From: Sordaria brevicollis
Taxonomy: Eukaryota > Ascomycota > Sordariomycetes > Sordariales > Sordariaceae
Direction: 5' to 3'
DNA length: 64,000 nucleotides
NCBI GenBank assembly: GCA_033439795.1
Contig: JAUTDP010000004.1
Span: 3,472,001-3,536,000 of the forward strand
The notes under the pieces are model-generated. The model was not told where the DNA came from and did not search any database. It saw only the letters and a list, made by a program, of their open reading frames with translations. Shown here one piece after another: positions 1 to 9,820 of the stretch (positions within the stretch are counted from its first letter, which is position 1; the number at the start of each line of letters is the position of its first letter). The position numbers and the translations under genes are program-made.

Positions 1-823
1 GTGTCGTGTACGTAGGTGGTAATTTATCGAAGTTTGTCCGAGGGCTGTGTGAAGTTGTTCGAGGGCTACACAGATAAGGAGGAAAAGGACTTTTTCGAAA
101 GAGGCCTGAAAGTCGAGAACACGTTGAGGGCCAGCTTGAAAAGAAAGGAAACAAATTTTCCAGGAGGTCACGTATTGTCCGCCAAGGGCAACAGGAAAAG
201 CACACTTCAACGCAGAATCCTGTGAAGGGCGTGTCCGTGGTATTCACTTCGTTCGAGGTACACGCAGCAGATACAGCGTCCACCTTCACTTCTCTTTTCC
301 TACCAGAGCTGGAAGGTTCTACGCATTGGTACGGAAGGGCTCAAGAGTAAGATCAAGATACATTGATGCAGTGAAGGGGCGGCACCTTGGTCTCAAGTTG
401 TTTTTGCCCGTGTGAATCGGTTTTTTTTTTCTGGCTCCTTCACCGCACGTGGAAGGTCCAAATCCATGGTCATGGTCCAGCAGTACCGTACCTTCACGTT
501 CGAGAATGGGCTGGGTAGGCCATGGAGGTAAGTGAATTGCATCTGCTCTTCACAGGACTTGGTGTCCTCACGTTCCCACCCCTCTACCAGGTATTTGAAC
601 GGAGCCCCCCACGGCCTCTTTGCTTCCTCTCCATAACATATTTCTCATATTCTTCGTTCAAACATAATCTTACCCCCGTACCAAAAACTCCAACTCAATC
701 CTTATCACCACAAGAGACCTGGCCTTCCGAACATCTCGACAGCAGCCACCGTTTCAGTTCGGCCTTTACAAGACGATGCCTTAATCATTCTTCTCCGGTC
801 CCGCCACACAAGATTCAGTCGAA
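1..823. other. Left-edge intergenic region upstream of the first BTB gene
   Basis: I see no supported gene here. Short open frames (for example 16-225 and 522-827) lack recognisable domains. The last 200 bases are pyrimidine-rich and C-rich, as expected for the promoter and 5' UTR of the gene starting at 824. No RNA gene or repeat was recognised. Confidence 0.6.
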
Positions 824-1924
824 ATGATGGCTGCGCTACAATCAAGCAATTTGGAGACCGTCTACATTGACCCTAACGGTGATCTCCTGATAGACGCAAC
901 CGCAAACCCCATCTGTAGTACCAGATTTCGCGTCTGCTCCAATGCCCTTCGTCGCCAGTCACCGGTCTGGGAGAAGATGCTGTTTGGTCCATGGAAGGAA
1001 GCCAAACCTACGGACGGATCCCCGTGGATCGTCGAGCTGCCTGACGACCCTGACCATTCGTTGCATATCATATTCGACATTATCCATGCTAATTACGAGG
1101 GTATCCCTCCCTTTCCTTCGGTTATCATCATCTACGATTTGATGACAGTGGCACACAAATACGACGTCGTCCACCTCACCAGGCCATGGTCTTCTCAGTG
1201 GTCAAGTATTGCTAGCAACTCCATCCTTCCAGCAGCAGATGTGGTCAGGTCCCTCTTCATCGCATGGGAACTCGGTGACGAGCATCTCTTCGCTTTGAGG
1301 TTGGAAGAGATCGCATTGCAAGTTGAAGTGGACTTGGATGGCCGCCTGGTTTATGGAAAAGACATATTCCTCGAAGAGGTGGAGCATCTAGGCCCGCTTG
1401 ATGTACTTGGTAAGTTTGGCCCAAGGAGGGATTACAGTGGGAGCAAAAAAAGATGGACCTGAACTAATCATCAAGCAGACATTATTTCCGCGATACGCAT
1501 GGCTCTGCTTGAGAACAAGCTTACACCCCTTCATGAGTTGCTGGAAGATCTAACGCAGGAGGAACCACTCTGTAAAAGGTCTTCTGGAAGTTTTTCTGAT
1601 GACTACTTTGTCATCCGCGCGATCTATCGGATGATGACGCAAAATCTAGGGGGGATACCTTCCGCTCCTGACACCAAGTACAGTGTTGCTGTGGTGGCGT
1701 CGTCTATCTTTTACACCATGTCAACGGTTGCAGAAGCGCATCTGTTGTGGTCCCCTCGAGAGAAATTTCGGAATCTCAGCAAGAGTATCCATAATGACAT
1801 CCCGGCTGTTGTCGCCACCTTCATCAAGCCAAAGCACGTGGCATACATGGCGGCGCAGAGAATGAAGACGGGATTGGTGCTACCTTCCAAGCAGATCAGA
1901 GCCGATAGAGACTGGGAGAACTAG
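824..1924 (+). CDS. BTB/POZ-domain protein, paralogue A (two exons)
   Basis: Predicted 343-aa protein from exons 824-1409 and 1479-1924. The intron (1410-1478, 69 nt) starts GTAAGT, has a CTAATC-like branch site and ends CAG; it splits an Asp codon in phase 1. Residues about 10-120 form a BTB-like core: 'DPNGDLLID', then 'FRVCSNALRRQSPVW' and 'MLFGPWKEAKP', followed by a helical half. The C-terminal half ends in 'YMAAQRMKTGL', a motif shared with the two paralogues at 2983-4133 and 5499-7428. BTB domains usually dimerise and often recruit cullin-3, but no partner can be read from the sequence. The start is ATGATG at 824/827; either could be used. The gene is convergent with paralogue B. The call rests on internal similarity and the LFGPW-type BTB pattern; the cellular role is unknown. 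Confidence 0.85.
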
Positions 1925-2982
1925 AAGGTATTGCTGGCGGTAACGTTCAGGCTTTCATCAGACATCCGAGGGGGACTAAACAGGGATACTAGCCTCAAAC
2001 ATCCCATTCGATGAACTCCGTATGTGGTTTTTAGATCTCCTAAGCGCATAACTAAATAACAAAAACTTTTGGGTTCGTCCTGCTCTCACAGAGCTTGGGG
2101 AAATGCTGCATAAGTTATCCTAAGCGTGCTAGGCGTACCAATCATATATAAACAAAAAAAGAAAAGAAGGGCCCGCATTGAACTGTGCACTTCATGTTCA
2201 AAGTCCTCTCTATTCAGAATTCGACGAGCCCGAGCATGTATGTGGCTGCTACTAGACTTGGGAATGGTGAAGCTTGAGAGAATTACATGCATGTACTGAA
2301 TATTGAAACCATTCCTATGTCTTGGCATAGGTGGATACGATCCACACATGGTTACCTTGTATTCGTCTCCCGTTTTTCTTTTCCTCTCTTTCTCGCTTCC
2401 ATCGAGAAAGTCATCTTTTATCACCACTTCGTGGTCTCCACGGGATTTTTCTTCGTGTGTTTAACAGGTAAGTAATCACCTTGGAACATGCACTTGACTG
2501 CTTTGAGTGGCTTGTTCGAAAAAAATTACCACTGTCTACAAATCTAAGTAAATACATGTAAGATACGGCATGCCTTCTGCCATGCATCCCTCTCTTTGTG
2601 TTCCTTTTCTTTGCTCCTTTTCTTGCTTGGTTATTTTCTGACATGATTTTGCAGAGTGGGTACACCTTTGCAGACATTACCGAGATCAAGGCAGCGCCTG
2701 GAGACAAAAGGTGAAGATGTTAGTATAGGGTCAACCAAAATCATCGTCCTTCCCAATCTGAAGACAGAAGTTCGCACGCCACAACCGCCCTTACAACCTC
2801 CAACCCTCCCTGCGCGCCGCTGACCTTCTTCCCGACTATTTATCCCATTTGTGAAGATGGGTCTTGTGTGTCTGTCAGGTCTCTGATTGACTGCCCTTCT
2901 CCCAGCTTCCGAGTAGTGACACTCTGTCATATCATCTGTCGCTTTATCCTCGAGAATCTTCCCTCCGCCTCCTACCGCGACT
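1925..2982. other. Intergenic region between convergent BTB genes A and B
   Basis: Holds the two 3' UTRs. No convincing open frame, tRNA or repeat was seen, only short AT-rich and CT-rich tracts. Confidence 0.6.
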
Positions 2983-4133
2983 TCAAGTCAAACCCCAGTA
3001 AGTTGGCTCCAGCTTAGTTTCTGTCTTTTCTGCCAATCCGGTCTTCAATCTCTGTGAAGCCATGTACTCCTTGTGGCCAGGCTTTAGGGCCTGCTGGACA
3101 ATCTCGGGGATGCTGTCTTGCAGTGCCTTGTTGTACTTGCTGTACTTCTCCTTCAACGAGCACTGTTGATGAGCACTATTTTGAAGGGTCTGGATTTGTG
3201 CCATGAGGGGAAACAACCAAGATGCCAGCTGCACGGGGCTCTCGCTGATGCAGAAGCTGAACTTCGGAAGGATATCACCTCCATGCTTGATCATACCACG
3301 ATGAATGCTACCAAGGACCGCGGCATCACACAGGCCTCGCTCAATTGTGTTCCAACTTGTTCCTTGAGTACAGCAGGGGGTAGAGTCTACCCGGGCTTCA
3401 AGATCTTCATGGACTGGCGCGATGATCTTTTCGATAACCGCTTTCCTGATTTTAGATATGAGATCTGTGAAATGGTCAATGATGGCTTCAACGTGGAACA
3501 TGGCTCAATAAAGCACGACGAACCTAAGATATCCGGCGGACCAAGATGATCCTCATCTTGGAGTGTGATTCCTTGCACGTTAAGGGTTGTTAGGTGCTCT
3601 TTAAAGACCAGACCGCTCCCTTTTTCTTGGGTGTTAATGGAAATCTGTGCAAGTCTAAATGTGAACAGACTTTCGTTTCCCATTTCCCACGCGATATACA
3701 AAGATTCAGTTATATGAGTGGGTAGAAAGGAGCTCTCGGCCGACGGCATCCATTTTGTACACCATGGCTTGACGATCCGAGCCATGTCGTATTTGTTAAG
3801 CAGGATCATCAGCCTGAACATTCTGTCGATGTAAAGTGTTTCCGGAGCTTGGTCGAATAATCCGTGCATAATGTAAAGCGTAATCCGCATCTCGAAGGCG
3901 GGATCATCGGGAAGCTCGACCACCCATTCGCTACCGTCCGCCGGCTTGGCTTCCTTCCATGGGCCAAATAGCATCGTCTTCCACACGGGTGAGTGACGAC
4001 GAAGGGTAGCTGAACATACGCGGAATTTTGAACCACCTCCCCCAATGATTCCAGTCTCAAGCAGCAGATCTCCGTCGGGATCAATATCGATGACCGAATA
4101 TGGATCTTCGGTTTTAGCCTCCGCCAGACCCAT
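2983..4133 (-). CDS. BTB/POZ-domain protein, paralogue B (two exons)
   Basis: Predicted 363-aa protein from exons 4133-3524 and 3464-2983. The 59-nt intron (3523-3465) has a weaker GTTCGT donor and a CACAG acceptor, and splits the same Asp codon in phase 1 as in paralogues A and C, which supports it. The protein begins near 'MGLAEAKTEDPYSVIDIDP' and carries 'SKFRVCSATLRRHSPVW' and 'MLFGPWKEAKPADGSEW' (BTB core, about residues 15-130). It ends with 'KPGHKEYMASQRLKTGL' plus a short tail. The open frame continues upstream to 4217 only through a TTG codon, so the ATG at 4133, which aligns with paralogue A, is preferred. Function beyond a BTB-mediated interaction role is unknown. A tandem repeat lies about 400 bp upstream. 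Confidence 0.83.
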
Positions 4134-5498
4134 CTTTGTAGGTGTTCGGAGGGTAGGCGTTCGATTTTGTCGTAGCAGAAGTGTCCCACCACTGAGGCAG
4201 TTAGGTCTTGGCCACAAGTTGGTTGCTCTTGCCGTTCCTTGCAGGAGAGAGTGTGCTTTTCTGTAGCTTTTAGCAAGCCGTCTAGTTGTAGCCCGAGTGA
4301 TTGCGATGAGGATTGTGTTCGAACCGCCGGACTGTCGTAAGGCTTAGACTAAACACGATATCTTGTCGTAATGGGCGCCTCCTCTTGATATGGCGCTTGA
4401 ACAGCTGTTGCAGCTGCGTGACGATCTGGGACCGGAAAATTGGGTGACGAGAGAAAGGCGATGGTGTCTGGCGTATTGGCCGGCAAGACAGTCTAGGATC
4501 TGGGAGGCGGGAGAGTGAATGGTCAAGACCAGTGAATGGGCAAGACCAGTGAATGACAGACAGGACCACTGAATGACAGACAGGACCAATGAATGTCAGG
4601 GGCAGGCAAGGACTGCAATAGAAGTGAAGGGAAGAGATGTTTGACGCGCTACCAAGCCCCAGAGGTCCCAGTACCTCAGGCAGGCCGAGCCACAGTGTCT
4701 TCTTGCCACAAAAGGACACGAATGCCATGTCGTTTGCACCTCCCCTCTGGAACGCTCACCGCACAATTGCATACGTATCTTATTGTTCACGTACTGTATT
4801 TCCGTGTCAGTACCAATCGGCACCGGTATGCTTTGGATCCTAGTTTCATGAAAAGGCGTCTGAGATCAATGAAAGGAGGCTGCGGCAATTGAAATGTTAG
4901 CAGTCTTGTAGTCAATCTAGGATGGAAAAAGGAAGAGAACAAGAACGCATGATGGAACTAGGGGCCGCTTGCTTACCCTATGTACTGGAAGCGTGGTAGC
5001 GTTAGTTGCAACTGCTAGAACTGGCTGGTCCCATGCGATGTCGAAGGGCTTCCTAGATCCCTAGAAAGAGCAGGAGTGATCGAATGAAGACACCGTAGCT
5101 TACCCGTGTAAGTAATACAATGGCACTTCCTATGACTGTTATGTAGCTGGCGCTGCCTGTCCCTGGCACAGAAACATGGAGTCGTGGACCTCGTCGACTG
5201 ATGTTTTTCGGCTCCCAAGCCGCTCACGGGAGATGGACAGTGAAATAAGACTATAAAAGAGACTTCAATGACTTACTGTCACCTACCCGGCTGTCTTGCT
5301 TCAATGGTCGCTCACTGAACGAGAGACCAAAAGGAAAGAAGAGAAAAGGAAGAAAGCGGATGGCCAGATAATACATCGAAATATGTCTGACCAACGAGAG
5401 TTTAACAAAATCCTTACAGGTATCTAGAGGAACACTTAAACATCCGATGCTCACCCAACATCTCGACAGAGGTACCTAGAGAGCGCGGCCTCCGACTC
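4134..5498. other. Intergenic region between BTB genes B and C
   Basis: Contains the promoter side of paralogue B, the tandem repeat at 4514-4600 and the 3' side of paralogue C. Overlapping open frames on both strands have no recognisable domain or consistent coding signal. No additional BTB remnant was recognised. Confidence 0.55.
4514..4600. repeat. Short tandem repeat (17-20 bp units) upstream of BTB gene B
   Basis: About five imperfect units are visible. Each begins with an 'AGTGAATG'-like core, followed by 'GTCAAGACC', 'GGCAAGACC' or 'ACAGACAGGACC'. Unit length shifts from 17 to 20 bp along the array. It lies about 380-470 bp upstream of the paralogue B start codon and could be polymorphic. 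No regulatory role can be shown. Confidence 0.75.
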
Positions 5499-7428
5499 TC
5501 ACCAATACCGGTTTTTACCAGCCTTTCTTACCTCTCCTTCTAACACCTCAATGCCTGTCTTGCTCCTCTGACTCTTCATGTATTCCTTATGAGCCGGCTT
5601 GATGTGCTTGGCCACAATCTTAGGGAGATCCTCGTGTATCTTCTTGTCGAGTATCTCGTACTGGGTCTTCAAGGAGCATCGAGCATGTCCGGGAAGATAC
5701 TCAATCAGCTTGATCTTTGGGAAAAGACCGGATGCCACCTGTACGATGGTATCCAATATCCCCAGAAAGTAAACACTGCTTGACGGGATAAGGCGGGCAT
5801 CTAGATGAATCATGATGCCACCTAGGATGGCCGCGTCACAGAGGGCTGCGGAGCCCGTCTCTCCCCAGCCACCGCTATGGCGCTGGTTTTGAGGACCAGG
5901 ACACACTTTAGGAAAAGTTGCAGCTCGCCGACGTGTCACGTCCTTGTCAATAGCCGACGTGATCATAGAGAGGGCTTCCTTTCGAACGGAATGAATGACG
6001 TCTGTTATGAGATTAGCATCAGGAAGAGCTTTTGTAAGTAAAGGAAGTCACGCAATCTGTTGTATCAGACGTACCGAGTATGTCATGAGGACCAAGGTAG
6101 TCTTGCACCTCAAGATCAATCCAGCCTGGCACCAGACTGGAAGCGGACTTTATGCTGAAACGAGTTCCCAATTGAGTGAACATAGATCCTTCCTTAGATC
6201 TGGTATTGACCGAGATCTCCTCAATTCTCAGAGCAAAAAGACCATCATGTCCCAGTTCCCATGCGATGAACAAAGTCTTCAGTGTGTCCACCGAAGATAG
6301 GTCTCCGTAAGCTACTGATACCCACTGTGCACACCAAGGCCTCAAAAGCTCGGTCAGATCATACTTGTTGGTGAGAATCAAGAGCTTGTAGAGCTGATCA
6401 AGACTGAGACAGCGCGGGACCTGCTTGAACCGTCCATGCATGATATTGAGGACGACCTCCATCGCTTTGACATTATCATCCGGAAACTCCACGATCCATT
6501 CGTTCGATTTGGCACCGGCTGGTTTTGATTCCTTCCAAGGACCAAAGAGCATCTGCTTCCAGACCGGCGAGTGGCGGCGCAGTGTGGAGGAACAGACGCG
6601 GAACCGCTGTACCTCTGTCAATTCGGAGTCTTCTCCTCCGCCAATGTCCAACAAGAGATCGCCGTCAATGTCAATGTCGACTACGCTGCGTTGTGGCGAG
6701 GTTGATCCCTCCGGTTTTTTGGTGCCTGTTGCATCAGATTCCTTGGGAGCTGTGGCCATCGCAGCGGGCGTAGAACCAAACAAACTGCTACCTGGAGTAG
6801 AAGAGCTAGAGGTAGCTGTAGCAGCGGGAGCTCCGAAGACTCCTTGGGCAGGCGCAGAGCCAAACAAGCTACTGCCAGCGGCCCCCGAGGCTGTCGCTGT
6901 CGAAGCAGGCCGACTTCCAAACAAACCACCACTTGCGGCACTGGCAAGCGGGGCCGTTGTCGTAGAGGCAGGTCGACTCCCAAATAAAACACTGCTTGTG
7001 GCAGTGGCAGGCGCGGCCGATGTCGTAGAGGCAGGTGTCGTTGACGAAGGCTGACTCCCAAACAAGCCACCACTTGTGCCAGTGGCAGGCGGAGACGCTG
7101 TCGTAGATGTCCCAGTCCCAAATATGCTGGTGCTTCCACCTGGACTCGCGCCCCCGGTTGAAGGCCCGAACAGGCTTGCCGTCGGGGCAGATGATGCGCC
7201 AAAGAGAGAAGGTGGAGGAGGGCTAGATTGAACCGTCGGTGCCGGTGCCGGTCTCACGGGTAAGCCTGCTGTCGAGCCTTCTGCTCCAGACGGTGGGGCA
7301 GGATTTCCACTTGTGCTCGATGCGGCAGTAGTTGAGGAACTTGCAATTGTGCCAGTAGCGTTGCTTGAAGAGCCGGTGTTTGAACCAAAGACACTGGTAC
7401 TCTGACCATTCGTTCCTGGATCGGACAT
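5499..7428 (-). CDS. BTB/POZ-domain protein with N-terminal FG-repeat region, paralogue C (two exons)
   Basis: Predicted 618-aa protein from exons 7428-6075 and 6001-5499. The intron (6074-6002, 73 nt) has a GTACGT donor, a GCTAATC branch site and an AACAG acceptor, and splits the same Asp codon in phase 1 as in paralogues A and B. Residues 1 to about 230 are Ser/Thr/Ala/Gly/Pro-rich, with about ten VFG, LFG or IFG motifs roughly every 15-25 residues, most often as 'SLFGS' or 'GLFGSRPAS'. This resembles nucleoporin FG domains. The BTB core follows at about residues 247-365 ('FRVCSSTLRRHSPVW', 'MLFGPWKESKP'). The family C-terminal motif appears as 'KPAHKEYMKSQRSKTGI'. The FG region is absent from both neighbours, so it was gained here or lost there. 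A nuclear-pore or transport-receptor interaction is inference only. Confidence 0.87.
6770..7392 (-). repeat. Coding FG-repeat tract of BTB paralogue C
   Basis: About ten FG dipeptides in the forms VFG, IFG and LFG, separated by Ser/Thr/Ala/Pro-rich linkers. Several units share 'LFGSRPAST', so the tract probably grew by local duplication. It is part of the reading frame and ends just before the BTB core. Confidence 0.85.
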
Positions 7429-8414
7429 CTTAGTTTGTGTTTTCTGCTGGTTGTTGTCGTTAGGTGGTGAGTTATCTCAACGTGCCGGTTCGAGGTACAA
7501 CGCTCTGCAGGCTTTGCGGCAATGCACCCAACCGGTGACCAGGACCTCTGGGCGTAGGCGATGAGCAAGGAAGGGGAGTGCTGGATTTGAGATGTATTTG
7601 GAAAAGTCGAAGTTTTCAATTGAAAGTTTTCAATCCAAAAAGAGTTCAGTTACAGAAAGAATAAATTAAAACAGGAAACAGCGAAGATTGATTTGTGAAC
7701 GGTCATACTAGATAGCTGAGAGGTCCAGCTAAAACAACACACTCTAACCGCATTGGGCCAAACTTCAACAGCTCTAAAGTGACATCTCGCAAAACACTTC
7801 GTCTGCATCTAACAAAATCCAGCTAGGGACAGTTACTCTATCTTAACCGTTAAAAAATCTGAATGCGATTGGGGATTCAGCCTCTCCGCCTGGTTGGAGT
7901 GCCGAACTACCTATCGATGGGTCTAAAAACCACTGATTGCGGGGTGTTTGCTGCGAGAGGCCCGAGAGCGTGATTCTCCAAAAGAAACCCGTTGGGTACA
8001 TGTCCGAGCCCTCCAAACGCGACTCGCCATATGAACAAATGCAGAATTCATGTCCGCTCGGGAATTTACCTTAATAGAATTCTCATAGTTGCAAGAAATC
8101 AAGTTATCATCGAGTGTCCAATGTGACACCAAGTCATCTTGGAAAGGTAAATTTCATTCATTCCCACACTGGCGATGTAAGATACTGTACGGTAAAATAC
8201 TCGATTACAAGGAGACCCCGATATTATGGTTCGTGGCACCCTTTTGGCACAACCCCCTGAACCTTGTCACCATAACCTTCCAAAGTCAACAAACTTCCTA
8301 TTCCAGACTGGCCCAGTTCGTCCCATGTGAAGCAAGTTGTACGACCACAGTTGGCTCTGAAATTACCTGTAGGCAACGGGCCTACAAAGTATTGATACAC
8401 CGTGAAATTCTCAT
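7429..8414. other. Intergenic region between BTB gene C and the RBR ligase
   Basis: Promoter side of paralogue C and 3' side of the RBR gene. No open frame with recognisable content, no RNA gene and no repeat was seen. Confidence 0.55.
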
Positions 8415-8536
8415 TCAGTCTTCCAAGTTATCCGTATGAAACCGGCAGTCCTTTCGGTGGGCATCGTTGCTGGTCCTCAAAATCTCTTTGAAGTCTGCCA
8501 TGCATTCCCAGCAGAACTGATATGAGCACTTGATGC
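8415..8536 (-). other. RBR alternative last exon 4b
   Basis: Starts after a CAACAG acceptor with GC, in the same phase as exon 4a. It encodes 'IKCSYQFCWECMADF', then 'SNDAHRKDCRFH' and a short acidic end. The 'H-x4-C-x2-H' tail fits the closing zinc ligands of a fungal-type Rcat domain, so this may be the canonical end. Confidence 0.7.
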
Positions 8537-9820
8537 CTGTTGAACGCAGTACGATAGATCTTAGCACATACCTATGACCAAAGGTTATGAAGTGCGAAAG
8601 ACGGTGTGTACAAACAAAACACGGGAAAGGAGTATAACAAGGTGTTGACAGTGTAATGACGCCATGATAGTGGAAAGGAGTAGGGCTAAGGTGCCTACCC
8701 TCAACGGAGCGGCCCGCGAGGACAGGATGAATAACCATGATGCCAGTGCTCCCGGCAGTCCCAACAGAACTCATAACGGCACACGGAGCCTAGAGAAACA
8801 TCAGACAACGATTCAAGGCTACTCAAGAAGAGATGTGATGAAGGTAACGATAGGGAATACCACGGTGAACTGAAGACACTTGCTATTCCGATTCCGATGG
8901 TAGTGATAGTGTAGAATCTGGGGGCGATTGGAATTATGGGGAATTGGGAAAACAAATCGTTCCAAGGGGAAACGTGTAGATTGAGTGGAATATAGCTGGG
9001 GACAAGAAAATCATGTCTTACAGGTCATGTGTGCGCTATCAGCGATGAACGTCAGTCAACCGTTCTATAATAGGCAAGGAATCTGAGGAGTCGTTCGCTC
9101 ACCATCCGCCATTCTTCTCAATGTTTCGCCCACACGAAGGACAAGGCTTCGATGTCTGCGCAACTTTCTCCTCGCTCTTCTTGTTCTCCTCCAGTTGTCG
9201 TAGGTGTTGCTGGTAGGCGTCGCTCGACGGGTCCTTCCTGTAGATATCGAATTCCTCGCAGCTCATGCCCTTGTGCCATTGAACTTCGTGGACGTAGCAT
9301 GTCAAGTGCCCCATCGGGCACTTCATGATGGGCTGCTGTTTCCCGCCCTCGTGGATATGACCGCTTTCACAGCCTGGCTCAGCGCACTGTCGAGGTTTGA
9401 TATTGTCAGCTATACGTTCCTGTGAACTCAGCAGCGTGGAATGTGGAGATAGGATCATCAGCTTACCCATCTGAAGCCCTCCTGACTCTCTAGCATGTGC
9501 CTGGTCAGGATCTTCTCGTACTTTGCCCGTGTCTCCGGGCTTGCGTACCGGACAATTGTCTCCGAATCGAGACTCCTACCACAATCGGGACAACCAATGT
9601 CTTGCCAATGCTTGTTTTTGAGATCCGCCGCGATGGCCCAACGGATACATTGGAGGCAGGCGCGCATTTCGTGTTTACAGTTAGTAGAGAGCTTTACTGA
9701 AGGAAAATCAATTAAGGTTTTCACCTCGGTGCAGATGAGACACTCGAGCTGAGAGACCTCGGTCTTGGGAGGGGTGAGCTGTTGTGTTTGCGACTGTGCG
9801 TTGATGGGCTGGGTAGCCAT
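8415..9820 (-). CDS. RBR (RING1-IBR-RING2) E3 ubiquitin ligase with alternative terminal exons
   Basis: Exons: 9820-9467, 9386-9103, a 14-nt micro-exon 9035-9022, then either 8789-8701 (246 aa in total) or 8536-8415 (257 aa). RING1 is near residues 27-80 ('CLICTE', 'GCPDCGRSLD'). The IBR domain begins at the exon 1/2 join ('FRWCAEPGCESG'). RING2/Rcat starts 'CPSCGRNIEKNGG' and continues across two splices as 'CAHMTC', then 'SVCRYEFCWDC' or 'IKCSYQFCWEC'. RBR ligases receive ubiquitin from an E2 onto the Rcat cysteine, here predicted Cys213, whose codon is split TG|C by intron 2. Introns: 9466-9387 (80 nt), 9102-9036 (67 nt), and 9021-8790 (232 nt) or 9021-8537 (485 nt). The frame is open upstream to 9964, but MATQPIN at 9820 is the natural start. 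Substrates are unknown. Confidence 0.85.
8701..8789 (-). other. RBR alternative last exon 4a
   Basis: Starts after a CTCTAG acceptor with GC, completing the Cys codon. It encodes 'SVCRYEFCWDCREHW', then an H/C-bearing tail and a TGA at 8703-8701. A usable GTAGGC donor lies immediately after the stop (8698), so the exon could also be a stop-containing cassette. Same phase as exon 4b. Confidence 0.7.
9022..9035 (-). other. 14-nt micro-exon of the RBR gene
   Basis: Exon 3 has the sense-strand sequence CGCACACATGACCT. It is preceded by a GATAG acceptor and followed by a GTAAGA donor. It supplies the last base of the predicted catalytic Cys codon, then Ala-His-Met-Thr, then the first base of the next zinc-ligand Cys. 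Skipping it would delete the family-typical 'C-x-H-M-x-C' segment, so its inclusion is strongly implied. Direct read-through past it meets a stop within three codons. Confidence 0.78.

Noticed and set aside
4134..4217. Upstream start for BTB gene B at 4217
   Set aside because: The codon there is TTG, not ATG, and the extra residues have no match in the paralogues; the ATG at 4133 aligns with paralogue A.
7480..7500. B-box-like GGTTCGAGGT near 7486
   Set aside because: Lacks the conserved TCC end of the B-box, has no A-box at tRNA distance and no cloverleaf.
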